From contig NZ_CP157428.1 of the NCBI RefSeq assembly GCF_041021895.1, positions 2,728,001 to 2,792,000 of the forward strand: a stretch of 64,000 nt of DNA, written 5' to 3'. This document shows, piece by piece, positions 16,336 to 28,101 of the stretch. Every line of letters begins with the position of its first letter. Positions within the stretch are counted from its first letter, which is position 1. Under the pieces are notes generated by a model. That model searched no databases, was not told where the DNA came from, and saw only the letters and a list, made by a program, of their open reading frames with translations. The position numbers and the translations under genes were made by a program. The stretch is from Acinetobacter sp. XH1741 (GTDB lineage Bacteria > Pseudomonadota > Gammaproteobacteria > Pseudomonadales > Moraxellaceae).

Positions 16336-18999
16336 ATGATCAATACATCGCCGTTGTTGAACTATGTCTCAAGTCATCATGATATTAAAGCCATTAATCA
16401 ATGGCGAACGGATGTAGAAAAACAGTTGCAAGATTCATATGAAAATGGGCAATCTATTCGTGAAATTATTAAAGCCCGTTCAGATCTAGTCGACGAAGCA
16501 CTCATCTTTTTATGGAAGCATGCCGAACTCGACCAGACAGGACTTGGTCTTTTTGCTGTAGGTGGTTACGGGCGCCGTGAAATGTTGCCCTATTCCGATG
16601 TCGACATCATGATTTTGTCCGAACATGAAATTAGTGAAGAAAATGAAAAGCGTATTTCTACCTTTATTTCTTCATTATGGGATGTTGGCAATTTCAAACC
16701 CGGCATAAGTGTTCGCACGATTCAAAGCTGTGTTGAGCAGGCGGCTACCGATTTAACTGTTGCCACGACATTAATTGAAGCTCGTTTAATCACGGGTAAT
16801 ACACAGCTTGCCAAATGGCCGCGTCGTATTGTTTCACAAACATGGACAGATAAAACATTTTATGACGCAAAAATGGCGGAACAAGCCAAGCGTTATCACC
16901 AGCACAACAATACTGAAAGTAATTTAGAACCTGACATTAAAAATGCTCCGGGCGGTATTCGTGATATCAACCAAATTGGCTGGATTGCCAAACGCCACTT
17001 CCGTGTAAACCGTATTTATGACTTAGTTCATTTAGGCTTTATTTCAGAATTTGAGTTAGGTGTTTTAGAAGAAGCAGAAAATTTTCTTTGGGAAATTCGG
17101 CACCATTTACACCGTTTAGCTAAACGGGATGAAAACCGTTTACTCTTTGATCATCAAAGAGAAATTGCTGCTAAATTTGGGTATACTCGTCAAGAAGGCC
17201 AGCCGGTAAATTACGGGGTTGAGCAGTTCATGAAACGCTACTACCGTACGGCACAACAGGTTTCAACACTGAATGAAATGCTGCTAGCATATTTTAGCGA
17301 ATCAGTTATTTGTCCTCGACTACCTAATTACGAACGCAAAATTGAAGTGATTAATGACCACTTTAAAATTGTCGATAATAAACTTGCGGTACAGCACCAT
17401 AAAATATTCGCAGAACATCCAAGCGCAATTTTAGAGCTATTTTATATTTTAGCGAATAGACCTGATATTGAAGGTATTCGTGCCCGCACTTTGCGCTTAC
17501 TCATTCTTGCAGCGAAAAGAATTAATCAAAGTTACCGCAATAACCCAGAAAACCAAGCACTGTTTATGTCGATTATTCGCTCACCGTATCGTCTATACGA
17601 TACCTTGGTTGCGATGAAGCGTTATGGTGTTTTAGGAAACTATATTCCTGCTTTTGGTCAAATTATGGGTCTTATGCAATATGACCTGTTCCACATCTAT
17701 ACAGTCGATGCTCACACATTGTTATTGCTACGCAACTTAAACCGTTTTAGAGAACCTGAGTTTGCTAAAGAATTCCCTGTAGTAAGTTCAGTTTTCCAGC
17801 GTCTTGCCCGTCAAGATATTGTGTTTATTGCTGCGTTATTCCATGACATTGCAAAAGGCCGCGGTGGTGACCATAGCGAACTGGGTGCCGAAGATGCGAT
17901 TGAATTTGGCCGTGCACATGGTTTCACAGAGCGTGAATGTAAGTTAATTGCATGGCTGATTCAAAACCACTTGCTCATGTCATTAACAGCGCAGAAAAAA
18001 GATATTTCCGACCCTGATGTCGTGAAAGATTTCGCTGAAAAGCTTGGCGATATGGAGCATCTTGATTATTTATACACCTTAACGGTTGCAGATATTAATG
18101 CAACCAATCCAAAACTTTGGAATACATGGCGCGCATCACTTATGCGTCAACTTTATACGCATGCCCGTGATGTAATCCGTACAGGTTTAGGTCGCCCTGT
18201 TGATTATCAAATGCTAATTGAAGACACCAAGTTTGCAGCAAGTGAATTACTGGTGAATAACTTTTCATTGGCAGATGTCGAAAAGGTATGGCAAGAACTG
18301 GGTGATGAATATTTCATTAAAGAATCGGCTGATGAAATTGCATGGCACACACAAGCAATTTTGAAACACGGCGATAATCCAGAGCCGCTTGTACTTTTAC
18401 GTGCTCACCGTAAAGCAGCCCAAGATGCAGTACAAATCTTTATTTATACACGCGATCAACCTAACCTGTTTGCGACCACTGTAGCCGTTTTAGACAGAAT
18501 GAACTTAGACGTTCAGGACGCAAAAATTATTACGGCAAGTACGGCATTTAGCTTAGACACTTATGTTGTACTCGATCGTTTTGGTACGTTGCTTACCGAC
18601 CCAGAACGTGAAGAAACGGTTAAAAGTGCATTAGTAAAAGCACTTAGTCAGTCAGATCAATATCCTGGCCTTATGCAACGTCGTATTCCGCGCCAATTAC
18701 GTCACTTCGATATTGAAAATACAGTCGACGTTACATTGAATGAGGCCTTACAACAAAATATGGTCGAAATTTCAACACTTGATCATCCTGGCCTACTTGC
18801 ACGTGTAGGTGGATTATTTATGATGCAAGGTTTAGACATCCATTCAGCCCGAATTGCAACTTTAGGTGAACGTGCAGAAGATATTTTCTTTGTCACCAAA
18901 AAAGATGGAAAACCGCTGAATAACGAAGAGGTCAAACTCTTCTCGGAAAAACTGAAAGCTGCATTAGATGAAGCATCTAATCAAATTTGTCAGCACTGA
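16336..18999 (+). CDS. glnD: [Protein-PII] uridylyltransferase / uridylyl-removing enzyme
   Basis: Glutamine sensor of the nitrogen cascade, 887 residues (usual size). It uridylylates PII when glutamine is low and removes UMP when it is high. Domains in order: nucleotidyltransferase with [19 protein letters not shown] (about residues 76-94, the GX11DXD motif), PII uridylyltransferase helical region with [18 protein letters not shown], the HD hydrolase with [16 protein letters not shown] (about 502-517), and two C-terminal ACT domains (starting near residues 703 and 810) that bind glutamine. It is directly followed by dapC. Confidence 0.98.
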   Translation: MINTSPLLNYVSSHHDIKAINQWRTDVEKQLQDSYENGQSIREIIKARSDLVDEALIFLWKHAELDQTGLGLFAVGGYGRREMLPYSDVDIMILSEHEISEENEKRISTFISSLWDVGNFKPGISVRTIQSCVEQAATDLTVATTLIEARLITGNTQLAKWPRRIVSQTWTDKTFYDAKMAEQAKRYHQHNNTESNLEPDIKNAPGGIRDINQIGWIAKRHFRVNRIYDLVHLGFISEFELGVLEEAENFLWEIRHHLHRLAKRDENRLLFDHQREIAAKFGYTRQEGQPVNYGVEQFMKRYYRTAQQVSTLNEMLLAYFSESVICPRLPNYERKIEVINDHFKIVDNKLAVQHHKIFAEHPSAILELFYILANRPDIEGIRARTLRLLILAAKRINQSYRNNPENQALFMSIIRSPYRLYDTLVAMKRYGVLGNYIPAFGQIMGLMQYDLFHIYTVDAHTLLLLRNLNRFREPEFAKEFPVVSSVFQRLARQDIVFIAALFHDIAKGRGGDHSELGAEDAIEFGRAHGFTERECKLIAWLIQNHLLMSLTAQKKDISDPDVVKDFAEKLGDMEHLDYLYTLTVADINATNPKLWNTWRASLMRQLYTHARDVIRTGLGRPVDYQMLIEDTKFAASELLVNNFSLADVEKVWQELGDEYFIKESADEIAWHTQAILKHGDNPEPLVLLRAHRKAAQDAVQIFIYTRDQPNLFATTVAVLDRMNLDVQDAKIITASTAFSLDTYVVLDRFGTLLTDPEREETVKSALVKALSQSDQYPGLMQRRIPRQLRHFDIENTVDVTLNEALQQNMVEISTLDHPGLLARVGGLFMMQGLDIHSARIATLGERAEDIFFVTKKDGKPLNNEEVKLFSEKLKAALDEASNQICQH

Positions 19000-19024
19000 A
19001 ACTCAACTACTTGGTAACTGTTTA

Positions 19025-20194
19025 ATGAACTCTAGCTTGTCGTTATTACACCCATATCCATTTGAAAAGTTAAACCAACTTTTTCAGGATATTACTCCAG
19101 CGAACCTTCCCTTGATTCCATTATCAATTGGCGAACCGAAGCACCCAGCACCAGAGTTTGTTAAACAGGCTATTATCGATAACTTCAAGCACCTATCAAC
19201 TTACCCAAATAGTAAAGGCATACCTGAACTTCGCCAAAGTATTGCAGACTGGCTCACAAAGCGCTTTAAATTGAATAGCATTAGTGCTGAAAACCATATT
19301 TTACCCGTATCTGGTACGCGTGAAGGTATTTTCTCTTTTGTACAGGCTTTAATTAACCGCGAAGATGCGCCATATGTGGTAATGCCAAATCCTTTTTATC
19401 AAATTTATGAAGGTGCGGCGTTACTTGCAGGTGCAAAACCATACTTTATTAATTGCACAGAAGAAAATAGTTACTTAGGTGATTTTGATGCAGTGCCAGC
19501 CGAAGTATGGGAAAAGACTGCCCTTCTTTTTGTATGCACACCGGGCAACCCAACAGGTACCGTACTTTCTAAAGAACAATTTAAAAAGCTGATTGCGCTA
19601 TCTGATCAATATAATTTTGTTATTGCTTCTGATGAATGCTATTCGGAGCTTTGGTTTGATCAAGCGCCTACAGGCTTACTAGAAGTTTGTGCGGAACTTG
19701 GACGTGATGACTACAAAAACTGTATCGTGTTTCATTCACTTTCAAAACGCTCAAACTTACCAGGTATGCGCTCAGGTTTTGTCGCTGGTGATGCTGCTTT
19801 ATTAAAGCCATATTTGCAATACCGTACTTATCATGGTGCAGCTATGCCAGTACAACACCAACTTGCTTCAATTGCAGCATGGAACGATGAAAACCATGTT
19901 GAAGAAAACCGTAAGCAATATCGTGCAAAATTTGACTTATTCCAATCTGAGCTAGGCCATTTGCTCCCATTACAAAAACCTGACGCTGGTTTTTACTATT
20001 GGTTAAAAGTTGATAATGATGAAACTTTTGCCAAAATGCTGATGGAAAAAGCACACATTAAAGTTTTACCAGGCCGTTATTTATCTCGTGATACGGAGCA
20101 AGGTAACCCTGGCGCTAACCATGTGCGTATGGCTTTAGTAGCTGACTTAGCACAATGTGAAGAAGTGGTTAAGCGTTTAAAAGCGATTCTTTAA
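19025..20194 (+). CDS. dapC: Succinyldiaminopimelate transaminase
   Basis: PLP-dependent class I/II aminotransferase of lysine/diaminopimelate synthesis (N-succinyl-L-2-amino-6-oxopimelate amination). The start at ATG 19025 gives 389 residues and matches the conserved opening LHPYPFEKLNQLF; the frame is open upstream to 18968 but that would overlap glnD. PLP motifs: PGNPTGTVLS, ASDECYSELWFD, and the Schiff-base lysine in HSLSKRSNLPGMRSG (Lys near residue 241). Adjacent to glnD, an arrangement common in gammaproteobacteria. A generic aminotransferase is the alternative but context supports DapC. Confidence 0.92.
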   Translation: MNSSLSLLHPYPFEKLNQLFQDITPANLPLIPLSIGEPKHPAPEFVKQAIIDNFKHLSTYPNSKGIPELRQSIADWLTKRFKLNSISAENHILPVSGTREGIFSFVQALINREDAPYVVMPNPFYQIYEGAALLAGAKPYFINCTEENSYLGDFDAVPAEVWEKTALLFVCTPGNPTGTVLSKEQFKKLIALSDQYNFVIASDECYSELWFDQAPTGLLEVCAELGRDDYKNCIVFHSLSKRSNLPGMRSGFVAGDAALLKPYLQYRTYHGAAMPVQHQLASIAAWNDENHVEENRKQYRAKFDLFQSELGHLLPLQKPDAGFYYWLKVDNDETFAKMLMEKAHIKVLPGRYLSRDTEQGNPGANHVRMALVADLAQCEEVVKRLKAIL

Positions 20195-20208
20195 GCCTCT
20201 TTTTACCA

Positions 20209-20244
20209 GTTGTATAGTCTTTTAATAATGAAGGCTATACAACT
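20209..20244. terminator. Inverted repeat between converging dapC and LysE-type gene
   Basis: Perfect 10-base stem AGTTGTATAG / CTATACAACT with a 16-base loop; no pronounced T-tract on either side, so a weak bidirectional terminator. Confidence 0.55.
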
Positions 20245-20254
20245 GAGCTACACA

Positions 20255-20887
20255 CTATTTGTATGTAATCAAAAGCAGAGCAAAAACAATAAAAGCCACG
20301 CCAGAACAATAGTACAAGCCTGTCGCAGAACGCTTAATTTTGTCTAATATCCGCCCCTGAGCAAGTAATCTAACCAGCAGAATATTCCAACCAAGAACTA
20401 CGCCTACCATCCATGTACTTATGAGTAGTTTTTGAGTTAAGCTAAACTTATATTGCACGAGAAGCATTAAGCTACTATAAAACATAATATTTTTAGGATT
20501 TAAGAGACTAGACTGCACGCCTAAAATTAAACTTTTAATTTTATTTTGCTTAAGTTCTGCTTGATCATTTAAATTATTTTCTTTAGTAGAGAATGATAAA
20601 ACATTAGATCTGGCCGCTTTAAAGCAAAGCAAACTCAAATAAACCAAATAGGTCGCACCAAGCCATTTAAATAGCAAAAGTACAATACTGCTTAAATTTC
20701 CAAGCAGCATAAAACCAAACAAACATGCGACTAAGATCAAAGCATTTCCTAGAGTAATGCCTAGGACAATACCATAAGTATAACGGCGTCCTTTTTGCAA
20801 AAGGCTCGTGAGTATAAGAAAGAAATCTGGCCCCGGTGATAAGAGGGCCAAGAAATGAGTAAAGGCGATAACTAAAAAAACTTCCAT
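20255..20887 (-). CDS. LysE/RhtB-family amino acid exporter
   Basis: Membrane transporter of 210 residues with about six helices. The N terminus FTHFLALLSPGPDFFLILTSLLQKG and following YGIVLGITLGNAL are the LysE/RhtB signature; NPKNIMFYSSLMLL is the conserved second motif. These exporters remove amino acids or related metabolites (threonine, homoserine lactone, lysine, cysteine metabolites). It lies next to an AraC-type regulator on the same strand, 64 bases upstream in transcription order, which may control it. Substrate is not predictable. Confidence 0.88.
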   Translation of the reverse strand: MEVFLVIAFTHFLALLSPGPDFFLILTSLLQKGRRYTYGIVLGITLGNALILVACLFGFMLLGNLSSIVLLLFKWLGATYLVYLSLLCFKAARSNVLSFSTKENNLNDQAELKQNKIKSLILGVQSSLLNPKNIMFYSSLMLLVQYKFSLTQKLLISTWMVGVVLGWNILLVRLLAQGRILDKIKRSATGLYYCSGVAFIVFALLLITYK

Positions 20888-20951
20888 AACAGCTTCATCT
20901 ATAAAACAATCTGGAAAATCTTAAAAATAGAAGCCAATTATTTCTTGTAAA

Positions 20952-21788
20952 TTATTGCGCGGCTGCAAGTTGGAACTGTCGAGGAGTAACTCCCGTATGA
21001 GCTTTAAATGCTTTATGAAAATGACTTTGGTCACTAAAGCCTAAATTGACCGCCAACTCTGCGAGTGAAATTCCTTGTTTAAGGAGTTCTCGAGCTTGGT
21101 TAATCTTTAAATTTATTTGAAAGGCATGTGGTGTTAAACCAACATTTGCTTTAAATAGCCGTATGATTGCGTATCTGCTCAAACCAACCTGCTGGGCAAG
21201 CTCTTCTAATGAAATAAAATTCTCAGAAGAAGTAATCACTTGAACCAAATCTAGAAAATCTTTATATAAGTACTGAGGTTTTTGTATTTCTTCTAAAATA
21301 AAATGCGGCAGTAACAGATGTATAAGGCAATGGAGCAAAGATTGCTCTTTTTCAAAAATCAACTTTTCTGAATCAAATAATGTCTCATTCATATCAGAAA
21401 AAGCTTGATATAAAGATTCATCTTTTATAATAAGAGGCTTATGCTGAGGTAGATGTAAATCAAGATCTTGTTCTTGAAATTCTGTATACAACTGCTTTAA
21501 CCATGATACATCTAGATGCAACATCTGGTAACTCCACGCCTGCTCTGGTATGGGATTACAAGAATGTTCAATATGTGCAGGCACAATAACTAAACTACCA
21601 GTAGAGATTTTTTGTGGAGTGCCAAAAGAACTTTGAAAAACGCTATTCCCTTCATCTACCGCACCAATTGAAAATGTTGGATGGCTATGAGTCTTATAAC
21701 ATGTTCGGCTAAAACATGACCTCCGAGTTTCAACATAAGGCATTCGCCGATCTTGCCAAAACTCGAAAGTTTGAGGAATAGCGTTCAT
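20952..21788 (-). CDS. AraC-family transcriptional regulator
   Basis: 278 residues: an N-terminal cupin-like sensing domain (HSHPTFSIGAVDEGNS with GSLVIVPAHIEHSCNP, residues about 30-85) and two C-terminal helix-turn-helices (LEELAQQVGLSRYAIIRLFKANVGLTPH and ISLAELAVNLGFSDQSHFHKAFKAHTGVTPRQF). This architecture is typical of AraC regulators fused to amino-acid exporter loci, and the LysE-type gene follows at 20887. Likely role: ligand-dependent activation of the exporter. Ligand unknown. Confidence 0.88.
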   Translation of the reverse strand: MNAIPQTFEFWQDRRMPYVETRRSCFSRTCYKTHSHPTFSIGAVDEGNSVFQSSFGTPQKISTGSLVIVPAHIEHSCNPIPEQAWSYQMLHLDVSWLKQLYTEFQEQDLDLHLPQHKPLIIKDESLYQAFSDMNETLFDSEKLIFEKEQSLLHCLIHLLLPHFILEEIQKPQYLYKDFLDLVQVITSSENFISLEELAQQVGLSRYAIIRLFKANVGLTPHAFQINLKINQARELLKQGISLAELAVNLGFSDQSHFHKAFKAHTGVTPRQFQLAAAQ

Positions 21789-21798
21789 TAAACTTAAA

Positions 21799-22284
21799 TT
21801 AAGACGCTAATGCTTTTTCAATATCAGCTTCTAATGCTTCAGGCTTGGTAGTAGGTGCATAACGGTTTAATACCGAACCATCTTTACCAATCAAGAATTT
21901 AGTAAAATTCCATTTAATACTACTGCTGCCTAAAATTCCTTTTGCTTCACGTGTTAAATACCTAAAAATTACGTGAGCTTCTGGTCCCTTTACATCTACT
22001 TTCGCAAACATAGGGAACTTCACCCCATAATTTCGCTGACAGAAAGTACCAATCTCTTTATTACTTCCCGGATCTTGCCCACCAAACTGATTGCAGGGAA
22101 ATCCTAAAACTTCTAATCCTTGATCTTTATATTTTTCATAAAGTTTTTCGAGGCCCGCAAACTGTGGGGTAAAACCACATTTACTTGCAGTGTTCACAAT
22201 TAATAAAACTTTACCTTTGTAATCAGCGAATTGTTTAATATCACCTTCTAACAATTCAGCTTCAAACTGATAAATGTTACTCAT
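21799..22284 (-). CDS. Glutathione peroxidase family protein (BtuE-like thiol peroxidase)
   Basis: 161 residues with the peroxidase motif [12 protein letters not shown] (peroxidatic Cys at residue 36, replacing selenocysteine), [13 protein letters not shown] (Gln of the active site) and [12 protein letters not shown] (Trp). These form the Cys/Gln/Trp catalytic set. Bacterial members usually take electrons from thioredoxin rather than glutathione. Its ATG overlaps the msrB stop by four bases, so the pair forms an oxidative-damage repair operon. Confidence 0.93.
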   Translation of the reverse strand: MSNIYQFEAELLEGDIKQFADYKGKVLLIVNTASKCGFTPQFAGLEKLYEKYKDQGLEVLGFPCNQFGGQDPGSNKEIGTFCQRNYGVKFPMFAKVDVKGPEAHVIFRYLTREAKGILGSSSIKWNFTKFLIGKDGSVLNRYAPTTKPEALEADIEKALAS

Positions 22285-22700
22285 GGATAGGTTTCCTCAT
22301 CATTTTTTTCTTGTGTTTTAAGTTGTAATGATGCCGAGTTCACACAATAGCGCAAACCTGTCGGCTGTGGTCCATCTTCAAAAACATGCCCAAGATGAGC
22401 TTCGCAATCATGACAAACAATTTCCATTCTGACCATACCATGCGTTAAATCTTCATGTTCATCAATAACAGTTCCATTGACTGGGCGAAAGAAACTTGGC
22501 CAGCCACATCCGCTATCGTATTTTGCATCTGATGAAAACAATTCGGCACCACAACAACGACAAACATACGTACCATGTTGCTTAGTATTCCAGTATTGCC
22601 CCGTAAATGCTGGTTCAGTGCCCTTTTGTCGCGTTATCCGATATTCTTCTGGTGATAACTCTCTTTGCCATTCCCGGTCTGTTTTATTAACTTTTCCCAT
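22281..22700 (-). CDS. msrB: Peptide-methionine (R)-S-oxide reductase MsrB
   Basis: 139 residues from the ATG complementary to 22698-22700, with AAAGGTG upstream; an in-frame GTG three codons earlier lies within that ribosome site and is unlikely. It reduces methionine-R-sulfoxide in proteins. Visible elements: zinc sites CRCC (Cys47 and Cys50) and CHDC (Cys96 and Cys99), recycling Cys65 in CGWPSF, and the catalytic Cys119 in [11 protein letters not shown]. First gene of the msrB-gpx pair. Confidence 0.96.
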   Translation of the reverse strand: MGKVNKTDREWQRELSPEEYRITRQKGTEPAFTGQYWNTKQHGTYVCRCCGAELFSSDAKYDSGCGWPSFFRPVNGTVIDEHEDLTHGMVRMEIVCHDCEAHLGHVFEDGPQPTGLRYCVNSASLQLKTQEKNDEETYP

Positions 22701-22820
22701 GAGCTGCACCTTTTATTCTGATGTAAACATAAATCGTGTTTTATATTTACGCCATTCATCAAAAAAACACTAGTCTCTGAACGTAAAATTTGTTGGATTT
22801 TAATCATCTAAGTAACAGAA

Positions 22821-22858
22821 AGCAAAAAGTAAGCAAAATATAAAAGCAAAAGTAAGCA
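22821..22858 (+). repeat. Direct repeats upstream of the HTH-aminotransferase gene
   Basis: AGCAAAAAGTAAGCA (22821-22835) and AGCAAAAGTAAGCA (22845-22858) are nearly identical, about 23-24 bases apart; a third AAGTAA core lies at 22810. Spacing of two helical turns suggests a protein binding site. Function is inferred. Confidence 0.5.
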
Positions 22859-22933
22859 TATTTCTTTACCCACCTCTTTTAAGGAAGCAAAGATGGTGCT
22901 ATTCTTGTTTGGCACGGTTGTATAGGACAAAAC

Positions 22934-24364
22934 ATGTCTCAGAAAAAAAGTGTGCTTTTCCAGCAACTATTACCAGTTATCAAACAGTATCAGCAATCGG
23001 GTTTTACCCACGAAAAAATTGTTGAATTACTAAAAGATCAACATGATTTGAATTTGGTAACAGTTAAAACATTTAAAAGTTATTTATACCGATATGCAAA
23101 AGTGAATCCAGCTATGTCTAAAAATACTGCTACTCTCCAATCCATGCCAACTTCTCGAGAAATTAAAAAATCATCGAAGCTTGAGCATGTTTGTTATGAC
23201 ATTCGTGGACCCGTATTACGAGCCGCCAATGAAATGGAAGAGCAAGGACATAAAATCATCAAGCTAAATATCGGCAACCCTGCACCATTTGGTTTTGAAG
23301 CTCCACAAGAAATTATTAATGACGTTGCTTTAAATTTACCAAATGCAATTGGATATGTTGATTCCAAAGGTATTTTCCCTGCTCGTAAAGCGATCTGTCA
23401 GTACTACCAACAAAAAGGCATTCTAAATATGCACGTTAATGACGTGTATGTTGGTAATGGCGTATCTGAACTTATTGTAATGGCTATGCAAGGCCTGCTT
23501 GATGATGGCGATGAAATGTTAATTCCAATGCCGGACTATCCGCTTTGGACAGCAGCCGTTAATCTTTCAGGCGGTACTGCCATTCACTATAAATGTGATG
23601 AAGAAAACAGCTGGTATCCTGACATCGCCGATATTGAAAGTAAGATCACCCCGAATACACGCGGTATTGTAATTATCAATCCAAACAATCCGACTGGCTC
23701 GGTATATCCACGTCATGTGCTTGAACAAATTGTAGCGCTTGCCAAGAAATACGACCTGATTTTATTTGCCGATGAAATTTATGACAAAATCGTTTATGAC
23801 GGAATTGAGCATGTTTCTGTTGCCTCTTTAGCAGGTGATCAGTTATGTATTTCGTTTAACGGTTTATCAAAAGCTTACCGTATTGCGGGTTTTCGTTCAG
23901 GCTGGATGGCAATCACGGGCGATAGAAGCCGTGCATTGGATTATATTGAAGGCCTAGACATGCTAGCTTCAATGCGTCTATGTGCAAACGTACAAGCTCA
24001 ATATGCAATCCAAACTGCACTAGGTGGCTATCAGTCTATTAATGATTTGATCCGCCCGGGTGGTCGCTTATATGAACAGCGTAATATTGCATGGGAAATG
24101 TTAAATGAAATTCCAGGGGTAAGCTGCGTTAAACCAGAAGGTGCAATGTATTGCTTCCCACGACTTGACCCTAACATTTACCCAATCGAAGACGATGAAA
24201 AATTAATGTTAGATTTACTTCGTGCCGAAAAAGTACTTTTAGTACAAGGCACAGGTTTTAACTGGCCAACATCAGACCATTTCCGTGTTGTTTTCTTACC
24301 AGCAGAAAATGAATTACGTGAAGCAATTGGTCGATTAGGTCGTTTCTTAGCCAATCGTCGTTAA
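22934..24364 (+). CDS. alaA: Alanine-type PLP aminotransferase with N-terminal HTH-like extension
   Basis: 476 residues. From about residue 73 on (SKLEHVCYDIRGPVLRAANEMEEQGHKIIKLNIGNPAPFGF) it matches the AlaA/YfbQ group of alanine:2-oxoglutarate aminotransferases, with PNNPTGSVYPRHV, FADEIYDKIVYDG and the PLP lysine in NGLSKAYRIAGFRSG (Lys near residue 313). E. coli AlaA has about 405 residues; the additional 70 residues here contain QQSGFTHEKIVELLKDQHDL then TVKTFKSYLYRYAKV, which read as a small helix-turn-helix like those of plasmid TraK/KfrA-type proteins. The start has no competing downstream ATG with a good site. It could thus be a regulator-enzyme fusion, analogous to but distinct from the MocR family. 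A terminator follows. Confidence 0.85.
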   Translation: MSQKKSVLFQQLLPVIKQYQQSGFTHEKIVELLKDQHDLNLVTVKTFKSYLYRYAKVNPAMSKNTATLQSMPTSREIKKSSKLEHVCYDIRGPVLRAANEMEEQGHKIIKLNIGNPAPFGFEAPQEIINDVALNLPNAIGYVDSKGIFPARKAICQYYQQKGILNMHVNDVYVGNGVSELIVMAMQGLLDDGDEMLIPMPDYPLWTAAVNLSGGTAIHYKCDEENSWYPDIADIESKITPNTRGIVIINPNNPTGSVYPRHVLEQIVALAKKYDLILFADEIYDKIVYDGIEHVSVASLAGDQLCISFNGLSKAYRIAGFRSGWMAITGDRSRALDYIEGLDMLASMRLCANVQAQYAIQTALGGYQSINDLIRPGGRLYEQRNIAWEMLNEIPGVSCVKPEGAMYCFPRLDPNIYPIEDDEKLMLDLLRAEKVLLVQGTGFNWPTSDHFRVVFLPAENELREAIGRLGRFLANRR

Positions 24365-24377
24365 AAATTTGCATAAT

Positions 24378-24415
24378 AAAGAAAGCATCTAAAATAGATG
24401 CTTTCTTTTATTTTA
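24378..24415 (+). terminator. Terminator of the aminotransferase gene
   Basis: GAAAGCATCT-AAAAT-AGATGCTTTC stem followed by TTTTATTTT, 16 bases past the stop codon. Confidence 0.92.
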
Positions 24416-24775
24416 TATTATCCTACAGCTTATTAATAAGCTTAATCTATTTATACCCAAACAGATGAAAAATAAAATATTACTTATTGATTTTTAAATA
24501 TTTCTAAAAAAATCCATAGGAATTTTAATTTTTAATCAACGCTATTAATATTTTTTACCATTTGTTTAAATTATCGTATTTATCCTTTATTTCATCTCTA
24601 GTTATTATGCAAAAAATGCATGAGTGTATATTTTTTTGCATTTCACACTGCTTCAAAATCGAGCAACAATCCCTTTCCATAACAACATCCCATATTCGAT
24701 TCGGTTAATACTGATGCAGATTTAGGAAGATGAAATCAGTTAAAGGACCGAACTGAACTTATAAGGAAAGCTTTT

Positions 24776-24807
24776 CAATCATCTCTAGCCCATCTAAAAG
24801 ATGATTG
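24776..24807 (+). promoter_or_regulatory. Hairpin in the symporter 5' leader
   Basis: Perfect 9-base arms CAATCATCT / AGATGATTG around a 14-base loop, ending 22 bases before the ATG and just upstream of the ribosome site. Could influence translation or mRNA stability. Confidence 0.45.
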
Positions 24808-24829
24808 AACCCAAAGGATAGAGGTTCAT

Positions 24830-26137
24830 ATGAAGCAAAAGAAATTGCTCAAGTATATTGTTGTTGCTATTTTACTAGGCGTATTGACAGGTTGGATTTG
24901 TCACCACTTCTTTAACGTCGGCGAACAACTGAAGCAAATTGCGTCTTATTTTAATATTGTCACAGATATCTTTTTACGTCTTATCAAAATGATTATTGCA
25001 CCATTGGTATTTGCCACAATTGTATCTGGCATTGTATCTATGGGTAAATCAACTTCTATTGGTAGTATCACACTTAAGTCAATGACTTGGTTTATTACCG
25101 CATCGTTTGTATCACTTGCAATCGGTATGGCCTTAGTCAATTTTTTTCAACCTGGTGCGGCATTAAATTTAGTATTACCAACAGCTCAAGAACTCAGTAG
25201 CGCCTCTCTCCCAGCGACTACTGGTTTTACACTACAGTCATTTTTAAGCCATGTTTTCCCACGCAGTATTGCAGAAGCAATGGCAAATAATGATATTTTA
25301 CAAGTACTTGTTTTTGCTATTTTCTTTGGTTCAGCACTTGCTTATGTAAATCAGGGTAAAGAAAAAGACTCCGTTATTATTCGCCTAACAGATGAACTCA
25401 GTAAAATTATGTTCCGTATTACTGATTACGTCATGAAATTTGCACCTGTAGCAGTATTTGCAGCGATTGCATCGGCAATTACCGTACAAGGTTTAGGTTT
25501 GATTATTGACTACGGTATTTTAATTGCAGAATTCTACTTTGGGCTTTTATTACTCTGGGTAGTTTTATTCTCGGTTGGTGCAATCGTACTCAAAAAAGAT
25601 ATCTTCCGTTTAGGTAAGTTAATTCGTGAACCCGTAACACTTGCTTTTGCTACAGCTTCGAGCGAATCGGCTTATCCTAAAGTGATGGATGCCCTAAATA
25701 AGTTCGGTGTACCTAAAAAAGTGACCAGTTTCGTTTTACCTTTAGGTTATTCATTTAACTTAGATGGCTCAATGATGTATACCACCTTTGCCGTACTCTT
25801 TATTGCTCAGGCTTACCATATCGATCTTAGCTTCACTCAGCAAATCTTAATTTTGTTAACTCTCATGGTAACAAGTAAAGGCATTGCGGGTGTTTCGAGA
25901 GCTTCTATTGTGGTGATTTCAGCAACACTGACGATGTTTCATTTACCTGAAGCTGGCATTTTGTTATTGCTTGGAATTGACCAATTCTTAGATATGGGTC
26001 GCACCGCTACAAATGTAGTAGGTAATAGTATTGCTACTGCGGTAGTGGCAAAACTTGAAGGTGAAAAAGTCGCTGATATTGAAGAATCACCAGAGCCTGT
26101 ATTAATTAAAACAACACAAGAACAAACGATCGCTTAA
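24830..26137 (+). CDS. Dicarboxylate/amino acid:cation symporter (DAACS family, GltP/DctA-like)
   Basis: 435-residue inner-membrane symporter for glutamate/aspartate or C4-dicarboxylates. The family is recognised by the early RLIKMIIAPLVFATIVSGI, the re-entrant loop TLAFATASSESAYPKVMD (serine-rich HP1), the NMDGT-like motif here as FNLDGSMMYTTFAVLFIAQAY, and the TSKGIAGVSRASIVVI and DMGRTATNVVGNSIAT stretches (HP2/TM8, substrate Asp and Arg). The Arg in MGRTATN is typical of acidic amino-acid transport, so a glutamate/aspartate substrate is slightly favoured over succinate. It has its own leader and terminator. Confidence 0.92.
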   Translation: MKQKKLLKYIVVAILLGVLTGWICHHFFNVGEQLKQIASYFNIVTDIFLRLIKMIIAPLVFATIVSGIVSMGKSTSIGSITLKSMTWFITASFVSLAIGMALVNFFQPGAALNLVLPTAQELSSASLPATTGFTLQSFLSHVFPRSIAEAMANNDILQVLVFAIFFGSALAYVNQGKEKDSVIIRLTDELSKIMFRITDYVMKFAPVAVFAAIASAITVQGLGLIIDYGILIAEFYFGLLLLWVVLFSVGAIVLKKDIFRLGKLIREPVTLAFATASSESAYPKVMDALNKFGVPKKVTSFVLPLGYSFNLDGSMMYTTFAVLFIAQAYHIDLSFTQQILILLTLMVTSKGIAGVSRASIVVISATLTMFHLPEAGILLLLGIDQFLDMGRTATNVVGNSIATAVVAKLEGEKVADIEESPEPVLIKTTQEQTIA

Positions 26138-27888
<1,751 letters not shown>

Positions 27889-27895
27889 GTTTCTC

Positions 27896-27936
27896 GACCA
27901 GTCCAAATAATTTTGGGCTGGTTCTCTCCTCCTGTC
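27896..27936 (+). terminator. Weak terminator of the asparaginase gene
   Basis: Stem ACCAGTCC / GGGCTGGT (one G-T pair) followed by a pyrimidine-rich but not pure T tract. Confidence 0.6.
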
Positions 27937-28101
27937 TTAATTGCCTCCTTTAAAATACACACCATCTTTGATCAATCTTTCACTTTAATGTTCTAAACAT
28001 TTGCCTAAATACTAAAATCCATAACAGTTTGCCAAAATATTAAGCATTTCCTTTGAACTTTGCGTGCTAAACTATGCTGCGGTCGTATTAAGGATTGGTT
28101 T

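Larger units (their letters stand above)
24365..24829. other. Intergenic, leader of the dicarboxylate symporter gene
   Basis: 465 bases. It holds the terminator of the aminotransferase gene, an inverted repeat ATGCAAAAAA / TTTTTTGCAT (24607-24641), and two small hairpins in what is likely the 5' leader of the symporter gene (one at 24776-24807). The AT-rich middle shows no convincing gene. Confidence 0.5.

Noticed and set aside
24607..24641. ATGCAAAAAA / TTTTTTGCAT inverted repeat as a terminator.
   Set aside because: It lies far from the preceding gene, which already has a strong terminator, and the stem is almost only A-T; I mention it in the intergenic entry only.
28060..28101. Longer dnaE start 14 codons upstream.
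   Set aside because: The ATG at 28102 has AAGGA at proper distance and matches the conserved DnaE N terminus; the upstream extension has no homology pattern.
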